From the NCBI GenBank assembly GCA_963781785.1, contig CAWAHD010000005.1, positions 682,001 to 746,000 of the forward strand: a stretch of 64,000 bases of DNA, given 5' to 3'. Numbering within the stretch: the stretch's first letter is position 1; each line of letters opens with the position of its first letter. Position numbers and translations under genes: made by a program. A model generated the notes under the pieces. That model searched no databases. It had not been told where the DNA came from and was given only the letters and a program-made list of their open reading frames with translations. The DNA comes from CAWAHD01 sp963781785. Lineage in GTDB: Bacteria; Planctomycetota; Planctomycetia; Isosphaerales; Isosphaeraceae. Of this stretch, positions 1-8,354 are shown in pieces.

Positions 1-740
1 GGCTGGATCACGCCGTTTACCCGCTCACGCAATTGGTCGACACGCTGCGACAGGTCTTTGATCTGGTGCTTGAGTATATCCCCATCCTTGGACGACGAGA
101 CGCCCGGGATCGAATTCGTGGTCGACGCCTGCGCGCTCGACTCCTTGCCCGACTGCTTACTTTCCCCACCGCCGGCCTTCTCTTTTGAGCCCGACTCCTT
201 CTTCGAGCTCGAGTCGCTCTTGCCCTGGGACCCTTCCGCCGACGATCCCTGGGACTTCGGCCCGAAAAAGTACGTGTAGCCCATCGCGCCGATCATACTG
301 CAAACCAAGGCAACGCCCGCCGTGATCAGGAGGTTCTTCATCATCGAAGGCTGCTGTTGCCGAGATCGTTCATCGCCACGATGTTCTTGATCCTGCCCAC
401 GTTCTCCATCATGCTGGGGAGTCTCTTGACCGGCTCGATTCTTGGTTCGGCCGTTCTCTTCCGGAGGGCGGTCGTGTGAATTGCCGTATTTCTTGTCAGC
501 GAAGACCGACCGGACTCCCGTGGCGGCGAGCAGGTCCGACTCGCTCACCTGGGTCGTCTCGATGCTGCTCGTGACGTCCGGCTGTAGCCTCCGGTCCGAC
601 AGGTGCTCGACCACCTTGTCAATGACGGGATTCGTGGTATCGATGGTCATTCGCGCCGGTGCCTCGTGAGGAGGCTCAGCCGTCTCTGAATGCTCGCTAT
701 CGTGATGTCGGGGTTCGTCGGTCGAATCGGACTTGTCCAT
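1..740 (-). CDS. Single-pass membrane protein with charged, low-complexity arms (runs off left edge)
   Basis: Reading leftward from an ATG at 740, an open frame runs off the window with no stop (about 246 codons). The first ~130 residues are hydrophilic and rich in His, Asp, Glu and Gln. One transmembrane helix follows (starting MMKNLLITAGVALVCSMIGA, ending near YFFG), then a Ser/Lys/Gly-rich linker and the start of a possible coiled coil (ILKHQIKDLSQRVDQLRERV). I do not recognise a family. The layout suggests an anchored protein with a disordered linker and a distal coiled coil. The DNA around its start codon is duplicated near 1825-1863. The C-terminus is outside the window, so function cannot be judged. 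Confidence 0.7.
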   Translation of the reverse strand, partial: MDKSDSTDEPRHHDSEHSETAEPPHEAPARMTIDTTNPVIDKVVEHLSDRRLQPDVTSSIETTQVSESDLLAATGVRSVFADKKYGNSHDRPPEENGRTKNRAGQETPQHDGERGQDQEHRGDERSRQQQPSMMKNLLITAGVALVCSMIGAMGYTYFFGPKSQGSSAEGSQGKSDSSSKKESGSKEKAGGGESKQSGKESSAQASTTNSIPGVSSSKDGDILKHQIKDLSQRVDQLRERVNGVIQ

Positions 741-853
741 CGGTTTGTGCCTCGTGAGCGTCGTTATAAGGCCAACAGTGTTTTAAATATGAACGCATGA
801 TTTTTAATAAATTCACAAAGTGAGAGCGCTTCAGGACTTTCATCCGGGATCGC

Positions 854-1744
854 TCACCGGCCGTTTCCAGTCGCCGTTGCCGGAGTTGGCCCGGCGCCGG
901 TCACCTTCTCGGATTGGTCCGGCGGCTTCATTCCCGGGGATGCGTCCTCGGGTTGCCGATCGACCTGGGCGCCGGCGCCGTCCCGGCCGTGCTTCAGGAA
1001 CGGCCCCAAAAGTTCGAGCGGCAATGGGAAGATGATCGTGGAATTCTGATCCGAGGCCACGTCCGCGAGAGCCTGGAGGTAGCGCATCTGCATCGCCATG
1101 GGGTAGGGAGTGATGATCTGGGCGGCTTGCCGGAGTTTGTCGGCGGCCTGGAACTCCCCCTCGGCGTTGATGACTTTGGCGCGCCGTTCGCGTTCGGCCT
1201 CCGCCTGGCGGGCCATCGACCGCTTCATCGGCTCGGGCAAATCCACGTCCTTGACCTCCACGACCGAGACTTTCACCCCCCACGGTTCTGTGTGCCCATC
1301 GATGATCTCTTGCAAGCGGCGGTTCACTTTGTCCCGCTCCGTCAAGAGGTCGTCGAGTTCCGCTTGGCCCAGCGTGCTGCGCAACGTCGTCAAGGCCACC
1401 TGGGAGGTGGCGAACAAGAAATCGGCCACTTCCAGAACCGATCGCATTGGATCCACGACCCGGAAATAGAGCACGGCATTGACACGGACCGAGACGTTAT
1501 CCCGTGTGATAATGTCCTGAGGCTCGATGACTTTCGTGATGGTCCGCAAGTCCACGCGCATCATGCGATCGACCGGCCAGAAGACCAGGATCAACCCCGG
1601 TCCCTTCGGGTCGGGCATGACTCGGCCCAGTCGGAAGACAACCGTGCGCTCGTATTCGTTCAGGATGCGGATGCAGGAGAGCAGGTACACGGCGACCAGT
1701 GCCACGGCGCTCCCCAAGACCAATGCGATCTCGACGATCAACAT
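854..1744 (-). CDS. Slipin / SPFH-domain membrane protein (stomatin-like)
   Basis: 296 residues from the ATG at 1744, which has a GGGAGG ribosome site 8 bases upstream; longer readings extend into the leader. An N-terminal membrane segment (residues ~3-25) is followed by the SPFH/band-7 domain, with the slipin signatures EYERTVVFRLGRV, PGLILVFWPVD and TRDNVSVRVNAVLYFRV, and an Ala/Glu-rich helix (MARQAEAERERRAKVINAEGE) typical of oligomerising slipins. The tail is Pro/Gly-rich. Slipins form membrane scaffolds and often work with an NfeD protease partner; no NfeD gene is visible here. It lies 141 nt downstream of leader cassette A on the same strand, so it probably belongs to that regulon. Confidence 0.9.
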   Translation of the reverse strand: MLIVEIALVLGSAVALVAVYLLSCIRILNEYERTVVFRLGRVMPDPKGPGLILVFWPVDRMMRVDLRTITKVIEPQDIITRDNVSVRVNAVLYFRVVDPMRSVLEVADFLFATSQVALTTLRSTLGQAELDDLLTERDKVNRRLQEIIDGHTEPWGVKVSVVEVKDVDLPEPMKRSMARQAEAERERRAKVINAEGEFQAADKLRQAAQIITPYPMAMQMRYLQALADVASDQNSTIIFPLPLELLGPFLKHGRDGAGAQVDRQPEDASPGMKPPDQSEKVTGAGPTPATATGNGR

Positions 1745-1746
1745 GG

Positions 1747-1842
1747 CTAAACCTCCCAAAATTGGTTGCTGGTGCGCAGTTCCTCGCAAGGTGTGGCCGC
1801 CAAGGCGATGTGTCGCGCCCGGGCCGAATCGGATTTGTCCAC
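1747..1842 (-). pseudogene. 31-codon remnant resembling the 5' end of the gene at 1-740
   Basis: Between leader A and slipin, a GTG-started frame encodes VDKSDSARARHIALAA and stops just before the slipin start. About 40 bases around its start match the DNA around the start of the gene at 1-740, including the untranslated CTCACGAGG and the codons for DKSDS. This looks like a duplicated 5' end whose body was lost; a short leader peptide is possible but unsupported. Confidence 0.45.
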
Positions 1843-1885
1843 CGATTCGTTCCTCGTGAGTTTGATCATCTGTGGCCCACGCAAG

Positions 1886-1994
1886 AAAAAAAGCCGGCGT
1901 GGTGGAACACCCTGAGGTATTCGACCACGCCGGCTTACTCGTGAACGAGCCCCCCGGCAAAGCCGGATTGCCCTTTATCTAGTCGTCCGACGAA
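1886..1994 (-). ncRNA. Leader RNA copy A (upstream of slipin)
   Basis: Read on the minus strand it has all landmarks of the family: GTCGGACGAC hairpin, TAGATAAAGGGCAAT, a GCCGG-containing hairpin, GGGGCTCGTTCACGAG, AGTAAGCCGGCG, then a GC-rich hairpin (GGCGTGGTCGA pairing with a near-complement ending CACGCC) and a run of seven U residues. The 3' end is a textbook intrinsic terminator although the slipin gene lies downstream, which suggests attenuation or release of a small RNA. Confidence 0.8.
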
Positions 1995-2057
1995 ATTCGC
2001 TCATGTTTTGTTGAGAATTGCCTGCTCACTCACGCAGGCTATCCATCATCGAATACC

Positions 2058-2085
2058 ATTGTCCTATTTGGAGGGTAAATAGCAA
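2058..2085 (-). promoter_or_regulatory. Promoter of leader A (TTGCTA-N16-GACAAT)
   Basis: On the minus strand TTGCTA is followed after 16 bases by GACAAT. The same boxes and spacing precede leaders C, G, H and I, and the -10 box lies 64 bp before leader A. Conservation among copies is the main evidence. Confidence 0.65.
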
Positions 2086-2136
2086 GGGAAGTTTTTGTAT
2101 TTCTCACATGAAAAGCCCCAGATCGAATGGTGATTA

Positions 2137-3386
2137 TCAATTTTTGCTCGATCGCGATTGCTCGCATGAAACGAGATCAAAGAGAACATCGCCGTGGAAA
2201 CGGAGATGCGACCGAGAGCTCGACGGCCAGAATGGAGACGTCATCGTGCTGTGGGGGAAGAGCTGGTTCAGGCGGTCGGCAACCTCGGCGGGCGGAGTGA
2301 TCGAGGGCCGATCCGGGACGTTTCCGTCCCGGGTCAGGATCGAGGAAGGCTCCGACGGGGAGGACAGCACCCGGCAGAGCGCCATTGCCGTCAGGGCCGA
2401 CGCGACGCCGTGGCCGCTGACGTCGAGGGTGTAGAGCGCGATTCTCCCGCCGCCGAGAGGTACGATGTCTAGGCCGTCGCCGCCCAGTTCGTCGCAGGGC
2501 CGATAAATCCGGGTGAAGGCCGCGCCCGGGACGCGGGGCAGCTCGCGAGGCAGGAAGGTCTCCTGGATCTTGGCCGCTGCCTTCAGGTCGCGTGATGTCC
2601 GAAAGAGCGATTCGCCGACCGGACGTGAAGCTCCGAATCGAGGATGATAAGCGGCTCTCGCACCGTCGCTACGATGCTCTCGGCATATTCCCTGGCCGAC
2701 TCGATGAGTTGCTCGGTTTGTCGCCTCTGGGTGATGTCCCGAAAGATGAGAACCACCCCGGCGACATTCCCTCCGTCATCCTTGATGGGCGCTGCACAGT
2801 CGTCGATGGCCCGCTCGCTACCGTTTCTCGCGATCAGGAGAGTATGGTTCCCGGGCCCGACGGTGATCCCTCGCTCGATGACTTTCCGGACCGGTTGTTC
2901 GACTGGCTTCCCCGTCGTCTCATGGACGATCTGAAAGACCTGCTCGATCTCCTTTCCGGCCGCCTGAGCAAGCGTCCATCCGGTCAGCTTCTCGGCGACG
3001 GGATTGAGATACTTCACGCGACCCTCTGGATCAGCGGCAATCACCCCGTCGCCGACGCTCCGCCCGAGTCCCAAACGCGGCGTCAGTTTGTGGTAGCCGA
3101 ATAGCCACAGGACAACGGAAGAAGCAAATTGAATCGCGACGAGGTTGGGGATCAATAGCAGGAAGGCCCCGAATCCAAGGCCGGCGAGGTATTCAACTGG
3201 AGCGACGAACGGCGGCACCGGCACCAGCCGAACAACATCATTGACGAGCTCAAAGTTTGGGAGTTCATGGTCAACCTGAACTCCGGCGCGAGTCCGGAGC
3301 GGCGCGGCAGTCTCGCGAGAATGGTCGAGAGGATCCCGTATCTCAAAAACCTTGGCGTCCCCTCGAGGCGATATGGTTGCAACCAT
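2137..3386 (-). pseudogene. Decayed PAS-domain / PP2C (SpoIIE-type) phosphatase
   Basis: The first part (3386 to ~2583) has a membrane segment (GFGAFLLLIPNLVAIQFASS) and a clear PAS domain (DGVIAADPEGRVKYLNPVAE ... VAGVVLIFRDITQRRQTEQL), then the beginning of a second PAS (ESIVATVREPLIILDSELHV) that stops abruptly. The frame then changes and directly resumes as a SpoIIE-type phosphatase (AAAKIQETFLPRELP, DELGGDGLDIVPLGGGRIAL, LDVSGHGVASALTAMAL), which also loses frame after LNQLF and ends at 2137. The middle of the second PAS and the end of the phosphatase are missing, so this is a deletion-scarred gene and not merely a base-calling error. The intact family would be a membrane-linked signalling phosphatase, often of anti-sigma antagonists. 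Confidence 0.7.
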
Positions 3387-3408
3387 AGCAGCCGGAACTG
3401 CAAGAGAC

Positions 3409-3438
3409 TTGCTTTTCGCTCGGCGCAGGGCGTACCAT
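3409..3438 (+). promoter_or_regulatory. Promoter of leader B (TTGCTT-N18-TACCAT)
   Basis: TTGCTT at 3409 and TACCAT at 3433 are 18 bp apart, as in copies E and F. The -10 box is 67 bp before leader B. The ~45 bp upstream of the -35 box also resemble those of copy E. Confidence 0.65.
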
Positions 3439-3504
3439 AACGAACATGTACTGAGAGTCGACAGGGGCCTGCGGCCAGTCGGCTCCCGGAAATGTTTCGA
3501 GTTT

Positions 3505-3612
3505 GTCGGATGACTGGACGAAGGGCAGCCCGACTATTCCGGGCGGCCCGTCGGAGAGTAAGCCGGCGTGGTCGAGGACCTGACGGTTCTCGACCACGCC
3601 GGCTTTTTTTTT
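3505..3612 (+). ncRNA. Leader RNA copy B (upstream of BON gene)
   Basis: GTCGGATGAC hairpin, GGACGAAGGGCAGCCCG, loop, CGGGCGGCCCGTCGGAGAG, TAAGCCGGCG, then a long perfect hairpin (GGCGTGGTCGAG with CTCGACCACGCC) and nine T residues. It belongs to the B/D/E/F subtype. The first gene downstream is the BON protein at 3777, 164 nt beyond the U-run. Confidence 0.8.
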
Positions 3613-3776
3613 CGCTCGCGCAAACTTGGCCCGGCCGCAAGCACAAATGCCTAGCCCATTACCAGCTCGATACAGACCGAGGCGAAATCAACGACGGCCC
3701 ATAGCGAACAACCGGCCACCGTTGGCGCGCCGAGTCAACGAGATCCGCTTGACGAACTGAATCAGGAGTAACGTGC

Positions 3777-4310
3777 ATGGTCCATTCCGACAGGCGCGTG
3801 GTCCGGACCGTCGGCGAGCACCGCAACGAGGAAAAGGACGCTCTCCAGGCGAGCGCCCCGCTCCGTGCCCAGGGCCCGGCAGACCACGGGCTGGTCGAAC
3901 GTGTCAAAAGCGCCCTGTATGCGAGCGGCCACGGAGCACTGCGCAGCGTCTCGGTCTCCGTCGAGGCTGGGATCGTCATCATCGAGGGTCGAGTCACCAG
4001 TTATTACCTGGAGCACGTCGCGCACTCGGCCGCCCAGGCAGTTCCCGCAGCGAACCAGATCTGCAACAGCCTGAACGTCGTCCGACGAAACTCAAACCAC
4101 CAAGTTGGGCATGGAGGTCGACGACTTCCGATCGTTGGTCCGCAGGGGCGGGCTGATCTTGATGGACCACGCCCAACCCCGCCATGCGAGACCGGTCTGC
4201 GCTGGCGAACTGATCGAGGCCTTTTTTGCCGCTCACTTCAGCGGCGCGCCACGCCACCAACGGCCCTGGCTCAAGTGCAGGCGCTGGGGAACCAGGAGGT
4301 TGGGCCATGA
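3777..4310 (+). CDS. BON-domain protein
   Basis: Starts at the ATG at 3777 behind an AGGAG site. Residues ~39-103 form one BON domain: LVERVKSALYASGHGALRSV, then VSVEAGIVIIEGRVTSYYLE and AAQAVPAANQICNSLNVV. BON domains bind phospholipid or surface polymers and are common in osmotic-stress proteins such as OsmY. The ~75 residues after NVVRRN look unnatural (Arg/Pro-rich), so the true stop may have been lost by a frameshift. There is no signal peptide. It is the first gene behind leader B and leads into the zwf/ATPase block. Confidence 0.75.
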   Translation: MVHSDRRVVRTVGEHRNEEKDALQASAPLRAQGPADHGLVERVKSALYASGHGALRSVSVSVEAGIVIIEGRVTSYYLEHVAHSAAQAVPAANQICNSLNVVRRNSNHQVGHGGRRLPIVGPQGRADLDGPRPTPPCETGLRWRTDRGLFCRSLQRRATPPTALAQVQALGNQEVGP

Positions 4311-4323
4311 AGGGAAGTGCTTG

Positions 4324-5721
4324 ATGACCGCCTCCCGTTCCGACGCGCTGGTGCTCTTCGGCGTGACGGGGGATCTTGCCCACAAGATGATCTTCCCGGC
4401 ACTCTATGCGATGGCGAAACGAGGCACTCTGAACGTTCCGGTCATCGGCGTCGCCTCCCCGAAGTGGAGTTTGGCGGATCTGCGCAATCGCGTGCAGGAC
4501 AGCTTGACGCGATCCGGCGGGATCGATAGTCAACGCGTCCTGGACCACCTGATGTCCCTGCTCAGTTACGTGAGCGGGGACTATAACGACCGCGGCACGT
4601 TCACGGCGATCAAAAAGGCGCTGGGTAGCGCTCAGCGTCCGGCGCACTATCTTGCTATCCCACCCTCGCTCTTCAAGACGGTGATCGAAGGCCTCGGTGC
4701 CGCGAACCTGGCCGAGCATGCGCACGTCATCGTCGAAAAGCCGTTCGGCCGCGACCTGGCATCCGCGCGGGAGCTTAACCACGTCGCGGAGACGGTGTTC
4801 CCGGAAGACTCGATCTTCCGCATCGACCACTTCCTCGGCAAGGAGGCGATCATGAATATCCTGTATTTCCGGTTCGCCAATTCCTTCCTGGAGCCAATCT
4901 GGAACCGCAACTACGTGGCCAGCGTGCAGGTAACCCTATCGGAGGATTTCGGCGTTCTTGGCCGCGGCTCGTTTTACGAAACCGCCGGCTGTCTGCGCGA
5001 CGTGGTCCAGAACCACCTCTTCCAGATCGTGGCGCTGCTTGCCATGGAGCCGCCGGCCGTCCGGGACTTTGGAGCCGTGCACACAGAGAAAGCCAAGGTT
5101 TTTGAAGCCACTCGCCCCTTGAAGCCCGACGACCTGGTGCGCGGCCAGTACGATGGTTACCGTCAGGAGCCGAACGTTGCGGAGAACTCCGACGTCGAGA
5201 CATTCTGCGCCCTCCGGCTGTTTATCGACTCGTGGCGCTGGGAGGGGGTGCCGTGGTACCTGCGCTCGGGCAAATACCTGGCCGATACGGCGACCGAGGT
5301 TCTGGTGACCCTGAAGCCGCCGCCGCAGAGGCTTTTCGCCGACTCAGCGCCGTCGAATGGCCCTGCCAACTATCTGCGATTCCGGCTCTCACCCAGTTCC
5401 GCCATCGCGCTGGCCGCTCGCGTCAAGAGCGCAGGGAAGGAGTTCGTCGGCGATCAGCGAGAACTCTACCTGTTCGAAGAACAGGCGGGAGCGGAATCGC
5501 CCTACGAGCGGCTTCTGGACGACGCCATGGCGGGTGATGGAGCGCTTTTCACCCGTGAAGTCGCCGTCGAGGCCGCCTGGGCCGTGGTCGAGCCAGTCCT
5601 TGAGAACCACCACCCCGTCCTCCCCTACAAGCACGGCAGTTGGGGGCCGAAAGAGGCCGATGTCTTGATCGCCGCAGACGGTTGCTGGCATAATCCCAAG
5701 CCGACGGACGATTCCAAATGA
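4324..5721 (+). CDS. zwf: Glucose-6-phosphate 1-dehydrogenase
   Basis: 466 residues from the ATG at 4324 (AAGGGAAG upstream); an upstream in-frame extension to 4105 has no homology and is rejected. The N-terminal Rossmann motif is LVLFGVTGDLAHK and the active-site motif is RIDHFLGKE, with HVIVEKPFGRDLASAREL before it. It oxidises glucose 6-phosphate to 6-phosphogluconolactone and makes NADPH. A somewhat short but complete family member. It sits just before the ATPase operon and upstream of phosphoketolase and aldolase, suggesting a carbon-routing module. Confidence 0.95.
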   Translation: MTASRSDALVLFGVTGDLAHKMIFPALYAMAKRGTLNVPVIGVASPKWSLADLRNRVQDSLTRSGGIDSQRVLDHLMSLLSYVSGDYNDRGTFTAIKKALGSAQRPAHYLAIPPSLFKTVIEGLGAANLAEHAHVIVEKPFGRDLASARELNHVAETVFPEDSIFRIDHFLGKEAIMNILYFRFANSFLEPIWNRNYVASVQVTLSEDFGVLGRGSFYETAGCLRDVVQNHLFQIVALLAMEPPAVRDFGAVHTEKAKVFEATRPLKPDDLVRGQYDGYRQEPNVAENSDVETFCALRLFIDSWRWEGVPWYLRSGKYLADTATEVLVTLKPPPQRLFADSAPSNGPANYLRFRLSPSSAIALAARVKSAGKEFVGDQRELYLFEEQAGAESPYERLLDDAMAGDGALFTREVAVEAAWAVVEPVLENHHPVLPYKHGSWGPKEADVLIAADGCWHNPKPTDDSK

Positions 5722-5808
5722 CGCACGTTGCCCCGCACGGGCCCGATCGTTCGTCAAGTCCTGGAAAGAGCTGTTGGGCACTATCGCATCCCAAAGCGAG
5801 GCGCTGAA

Positions 5809-7338
5809 ATGACCCGGTCGGCGACGTCAACTCAAGGCACGACGGCCTCGAATCACGGCGTGATCACCTCTGTCCGTGGCAGCGTCGTCGATGTGCGGTT
5901 CGATGACAGCCTGCCGCCCATCTACTCGTTGCTGTACGCAGGAAAAGAGCCGCGAGTCGATATCGAGGTGCTGATGCAGCTCGATGTCAATCACGTGCGC
6001 GGGATCGCCTTGAATCCCACGCAGGGTCTGGCTCGCGGCATGGCGGTGGAGGACACTGGCGGTCCGCTCAAGGTGCCGGTTGGCAAGGGAATCCTCTCGC
6101 GAATGTTCGACGTTTTCGGTAAGCCCATCGACCGCCAGCCGGCGCCGACCGATGTGGAATGGCGCTCGATCCATCGAGATCCGCCGCCACTTTCCAGTCG
6201 ATCCACCAAGTCCGAAGTCTTTGAAACTGGCATCAAGGCCATTGACGTGCTGGTGCCGCTGGAGCGCGGCGGCAAGGCGGGCCTCTTCGGGGGCGCGGGC
6301 GTGGGCAAGACGGTGCTGCTTACCGAAATGATTCACAATATGGTCGGGCATCAAAAGGGAGTAAGCATGTTTTGCGGCATCGGTGAGCGCTGCCGCGAAG
6401 GGGAAGAGCTCTACCATGATATGAAGGCAGCCGGCGTGCTCCCTCACATGGTCATGATGTTCGGCCAGATGAACGAGCCTCCCGGTGCCCGGTTTCGCGT
6501 GGGCCTGGCGGCGGTCACGATGGCAGAGTATTTCCGCGATGATGAACATCGCGATGTGCTGCTACTGATCGATAACATCTTTCGTTTCATCCAGGCCGGC
6601 ATGGAGGTGTCGGGCTTGATGGGGCAGATGCCGTCGCGCCTGGGCTATCAACCGACAATGGGCACCGAGTTATCGGGACTGGAGGAGCGCATTGCCAATA
6701 CCGACACAGGCGCCATCACGTCCATTCAGGCGGTCTACGTGCCGGCGGATGACCTGACCGACCCGGCGGCGGTGCACACGTTCTCGCACCTCTCCGCGTC
6801 GATCGTTCTCTCCCGCAAGCGGGCGAGCGAGGGATTGTACCCGGCCATCGATCTCTTGCAATCCAACTCCAAGATGGCCACGCCGGCCATCGTCGGCGAG
6901 CGGCATTACCTCCTGGCGCAGAACATCCGCAGGACGCTCGCGCAGTACGAGGAACTCAAGGACATCATTGCCATGCTCGGCATGGAGCAACTCTCTCCGG
7001 CTGACCGCAACGTCGTCGGCCGCGCACGCAGGCTAGAGCGATTTCTGACCCAGCCGTTCTTCGCGACCGAGCAATTCAGCGGCATCAAGGGAAAGGACGT
7101 CAGCCTGAAGGACGCAATCGACGGCTGCGAGCGCATCCTGGGCGACGAGTTCAAGGATTATCCAGAGAGCGCCTTTTACATGATCGGCTCGATCGACGAG
7201 GCCAAGGAAAAAGCGAAGGCCGCCCAGCCCGCGACTCCTGCCGATCCCAGTCTCGGTCCTAAACCCAATGTTCAAGTTGCACCCCCGGCGAACGCCCAAC
7301 CCAAACCCAAGGTCAAACAGGGAGCCAACGCCCATTAA
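5809..7338 (+). CDS. atpD: N-type F-ATPase beta subunit
   Basis: 509 residues from the ATG at 5809 (GAGGCG upstream). Catalytic P-loop GGAGVGKT and the motif GIGERCREGEELY, with Cys where housekeeping beta subunits have Thr; this form is usual in the N-ATPase branch. The DELSEED-region equivalent and the C-terminal helical domain are present, followed by an unusual ~40-residue Ala/Pro/Lys tail (PADPSLGPKP...). First gene of a nine-gene operon ordered beta, epsilon, I, R, a, c, b, alpha, gamma, which is the standard N-ATPase order. No delta gene is present, as expected for this type. Confidence 0.95.
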   Translation: MTRSATSTQGTTASNHGVITSVRGSVVDVRFDDSLPPIYSLLYAGKEPRVDIEVLMQLDVNHVRGIALNPTQGLARGMAVEDTGGPLKVPVGKGILSRMFDVFGKPIDRQPAPTDVEWRSIHRDPPPLSSRSTKSEVFETGIKAIDVLVPLERGGKAGLFGGAGVGKTVLLTEMIHNMVGHQKGVSMFCGIGERCREGEELYHDMKAAGVLPHMVMMFGQMNEPPGARFRVGLAAVTMAEYFRDDEHRDVLLLIDNIFRFIQAGMEVSGLMGQMPSRLGYQPTMGTELSGLEERIANTDTGAITSIQAVYVPADDLTDPAAVHTFSHLSASIVLSRKRASEGLYPAIDLLQSNSKMATPAIVGERHYLLAQNIRRTLAQYEELKDIIAMLGMEQLSPADRNVVGRARRLERFLTQPFFATEQFSGIKGKDVSLKDAIDGCERILGDEFKDYPESAFYMIGSIDEAKEKAKAAQPATPADPSLGPKPNVQVAPPANAQPKPKVKQGANAH

Positions 7339-7723
7339 TCTCAAGGTTCTCGTCCCCTTCCAGATCTTCGTCGAGAAGAAGGAGGTCAAACGGATCGTGG
7401 CCCGGACACTCCAGGGTTCCTTTGGGCTCTTGCCGCACCGGCTCGACTGCGCGGCAGCCCTGGCGCCGGGGATTCTGATCTACGAAACCGAAGCGGAGGG
7501 CGAGGTCTATCTGGCCGTCGATCAAGGTGTGCTGGTCAAGGCGGGCACGGATGTTCTGGTCTCCGTGCGTGACGCGATCGGCGGGACGGACCTCGACCAG
7601 CTCCACGAGGCGGTGAAAAAGAAGTACCTCGACGTGGACGAAGAGGAGAAGACCGTTCGTTCGGTGCTGGCGAAGATGGAGGGCGGATTCATTCGCCGTT
7701 TCATGGAATTTCAACATGAATGA
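7268..7723 (+). CDS. atpC: N-type F-ATPase epsilon subunit
   Basis: The conserved beta-sandwich begins at INLKVLVPFQIFVEKKEVKR (about 7337) and continues through GSFGLLPHRLDCAAALAPGI. The ATG at 7268 overlaps the atpD tail in another frame and gives ~22 non-homologous residues, so the true start is probably a non-ATG codon near 7335, right at the end of atpD. The short C-terminal helix (ending GGFIRRFMEFQHE) is typical of N-ATPases. The stop overlaps the start of atpI. Confidence 0.85.
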   Translation: MFKLHPRRTPNPNPRSNREPTPINLKVLVPFQIFVEKKEVKRIVARTLQGSFGLLPHRLDCAAALAPGILIYETEAEGEVYLAVDQGVLVKAGTDVLVSVRDAIGGTDLDQLHEAVKKKYLDVDEEEKTVRSVLAKMEGGFIRRFMEFQHE

Positions 7724-8044
7724 AGAGCACAAGACGGATGCCTCGAGCGACGAGACAATGTTTAGCCGACAGGTCGGAGCACAGGCGGTGCGCAAGTTGA
7801 AGGCGCGGGCGGGGCCCCAAGGAGCGTCTTGTTCGGCCTGGGCATGTCGGGGCTGGTCGGCTGGTCCGTGACGATTCCGACCCTGATCGGCGCGGCGCTC
7901 GGTATCTGGATCGACAAGCGTTATACGAGTTCGTATTCATGGACGCTCATGTTGCTTTGCCTGGGTTTGATCATCGGCTGTCTCAATGCCTGGCATTGGG
8001 TCGACTCTGAATACAAGGAGATGCAGGAGGATTCGCATGAGTGA
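7716..8044 (+). CDS. atpI: N-ATPase AtpI/AtpQ-type membrane subunit, frameshifted
   Basis: The N-terminal frame from ATG 7716 reads MNEEHKTDASSDETMFSRQV ... RKLKARAG and leaves frame in a GGGGCCCC stretch near 7815. The -1 frame continues as SVLFGLGMSGLVGWSVTIPT with two transmembrane helices and ends at 8044. One extra G in that run restores a single AtpI/AtpQ protein of ~109 residues. The protein is thought to help c-ring assembly or Mg2+ handling. The surroundings are intact and tightly packed, so a base-calling deletion is more likely than true inactivation. Confidence 0.75.
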
Positions 8045-8354
8045 CACCCTGGGTCTTGTGATCGCGTTTCTCGCCGGCGCCGTGCTCGGTGTGTTCTTCT
8101 TCGGCGGCCTTTGGTGGACGGTCCAGAAGGGTGTCACGTCGGAACGGCCGGCGCTCTGGTTCCTCGGCAGCGTGCTGGTGCGAACCGGTTTGACCCTGGC
8201 TGGATTTTATCTGGTTGCTCAGGGTCACTGGTCGAGGCTGGTCATGTCCCTCCTGGGGTTTCTGATTGCGCGGATCTTCGTCGTCACGCGGCTCGCACGA
8301 GCGCAGGCCCAAGAGCAGACAAATCTGGAACAGGAGACCAGCATTGCACCTTAG
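8037..8354 (+). CDS. atpR: N-ATPase AtpR subunit
   Basis: 105 residues from ATG 8037, behind AGGAGG and overlapping the atpI stop. Three hydrophobic segments (LGLVIAFLAGAVLGVFFFGG, LGSVLVRTGLTLAGFYLVAQ, LVMSLLGFLIARIFVV) with the conserved Arg of the family in the second. AtpR is found only in N-ATPase operons and is proposed to be a membrane partner of subunit c. It confirms the operon type. Confidence 0.88.
   Translation: MSDTLGLVIAFLAGAVLGVFFFGGLWWTVQKGVTSERPALWFLGSVLVRTGLTLAGFYLVAQGHWSRLVMSLLGFLIARIFVVTRLARAQAQEQTNLEQETSIAP

Noticed and set aside
1886..1994. Leader copies as a transposable element or MITE
   Set aside because: No terminal inverted repeats or target duplications; each copy keeps promoter-RNA-gene order and orientation.
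3492..3704. Arg-rich ORFs crossing the leader RNAs (e.g. reading RRVSRRGRG in B and E)
   Set aside because: They arise from the RNA sequence itself; other copies have early stops (TAGATAA), so no peptide is conserved.
4105..4323. N-terminal extension of G6PDH
   Set aside because: No homology, overlaps the BON frame, and the ATG at 4324 has a ribosome site and begins the Rossmann motif.
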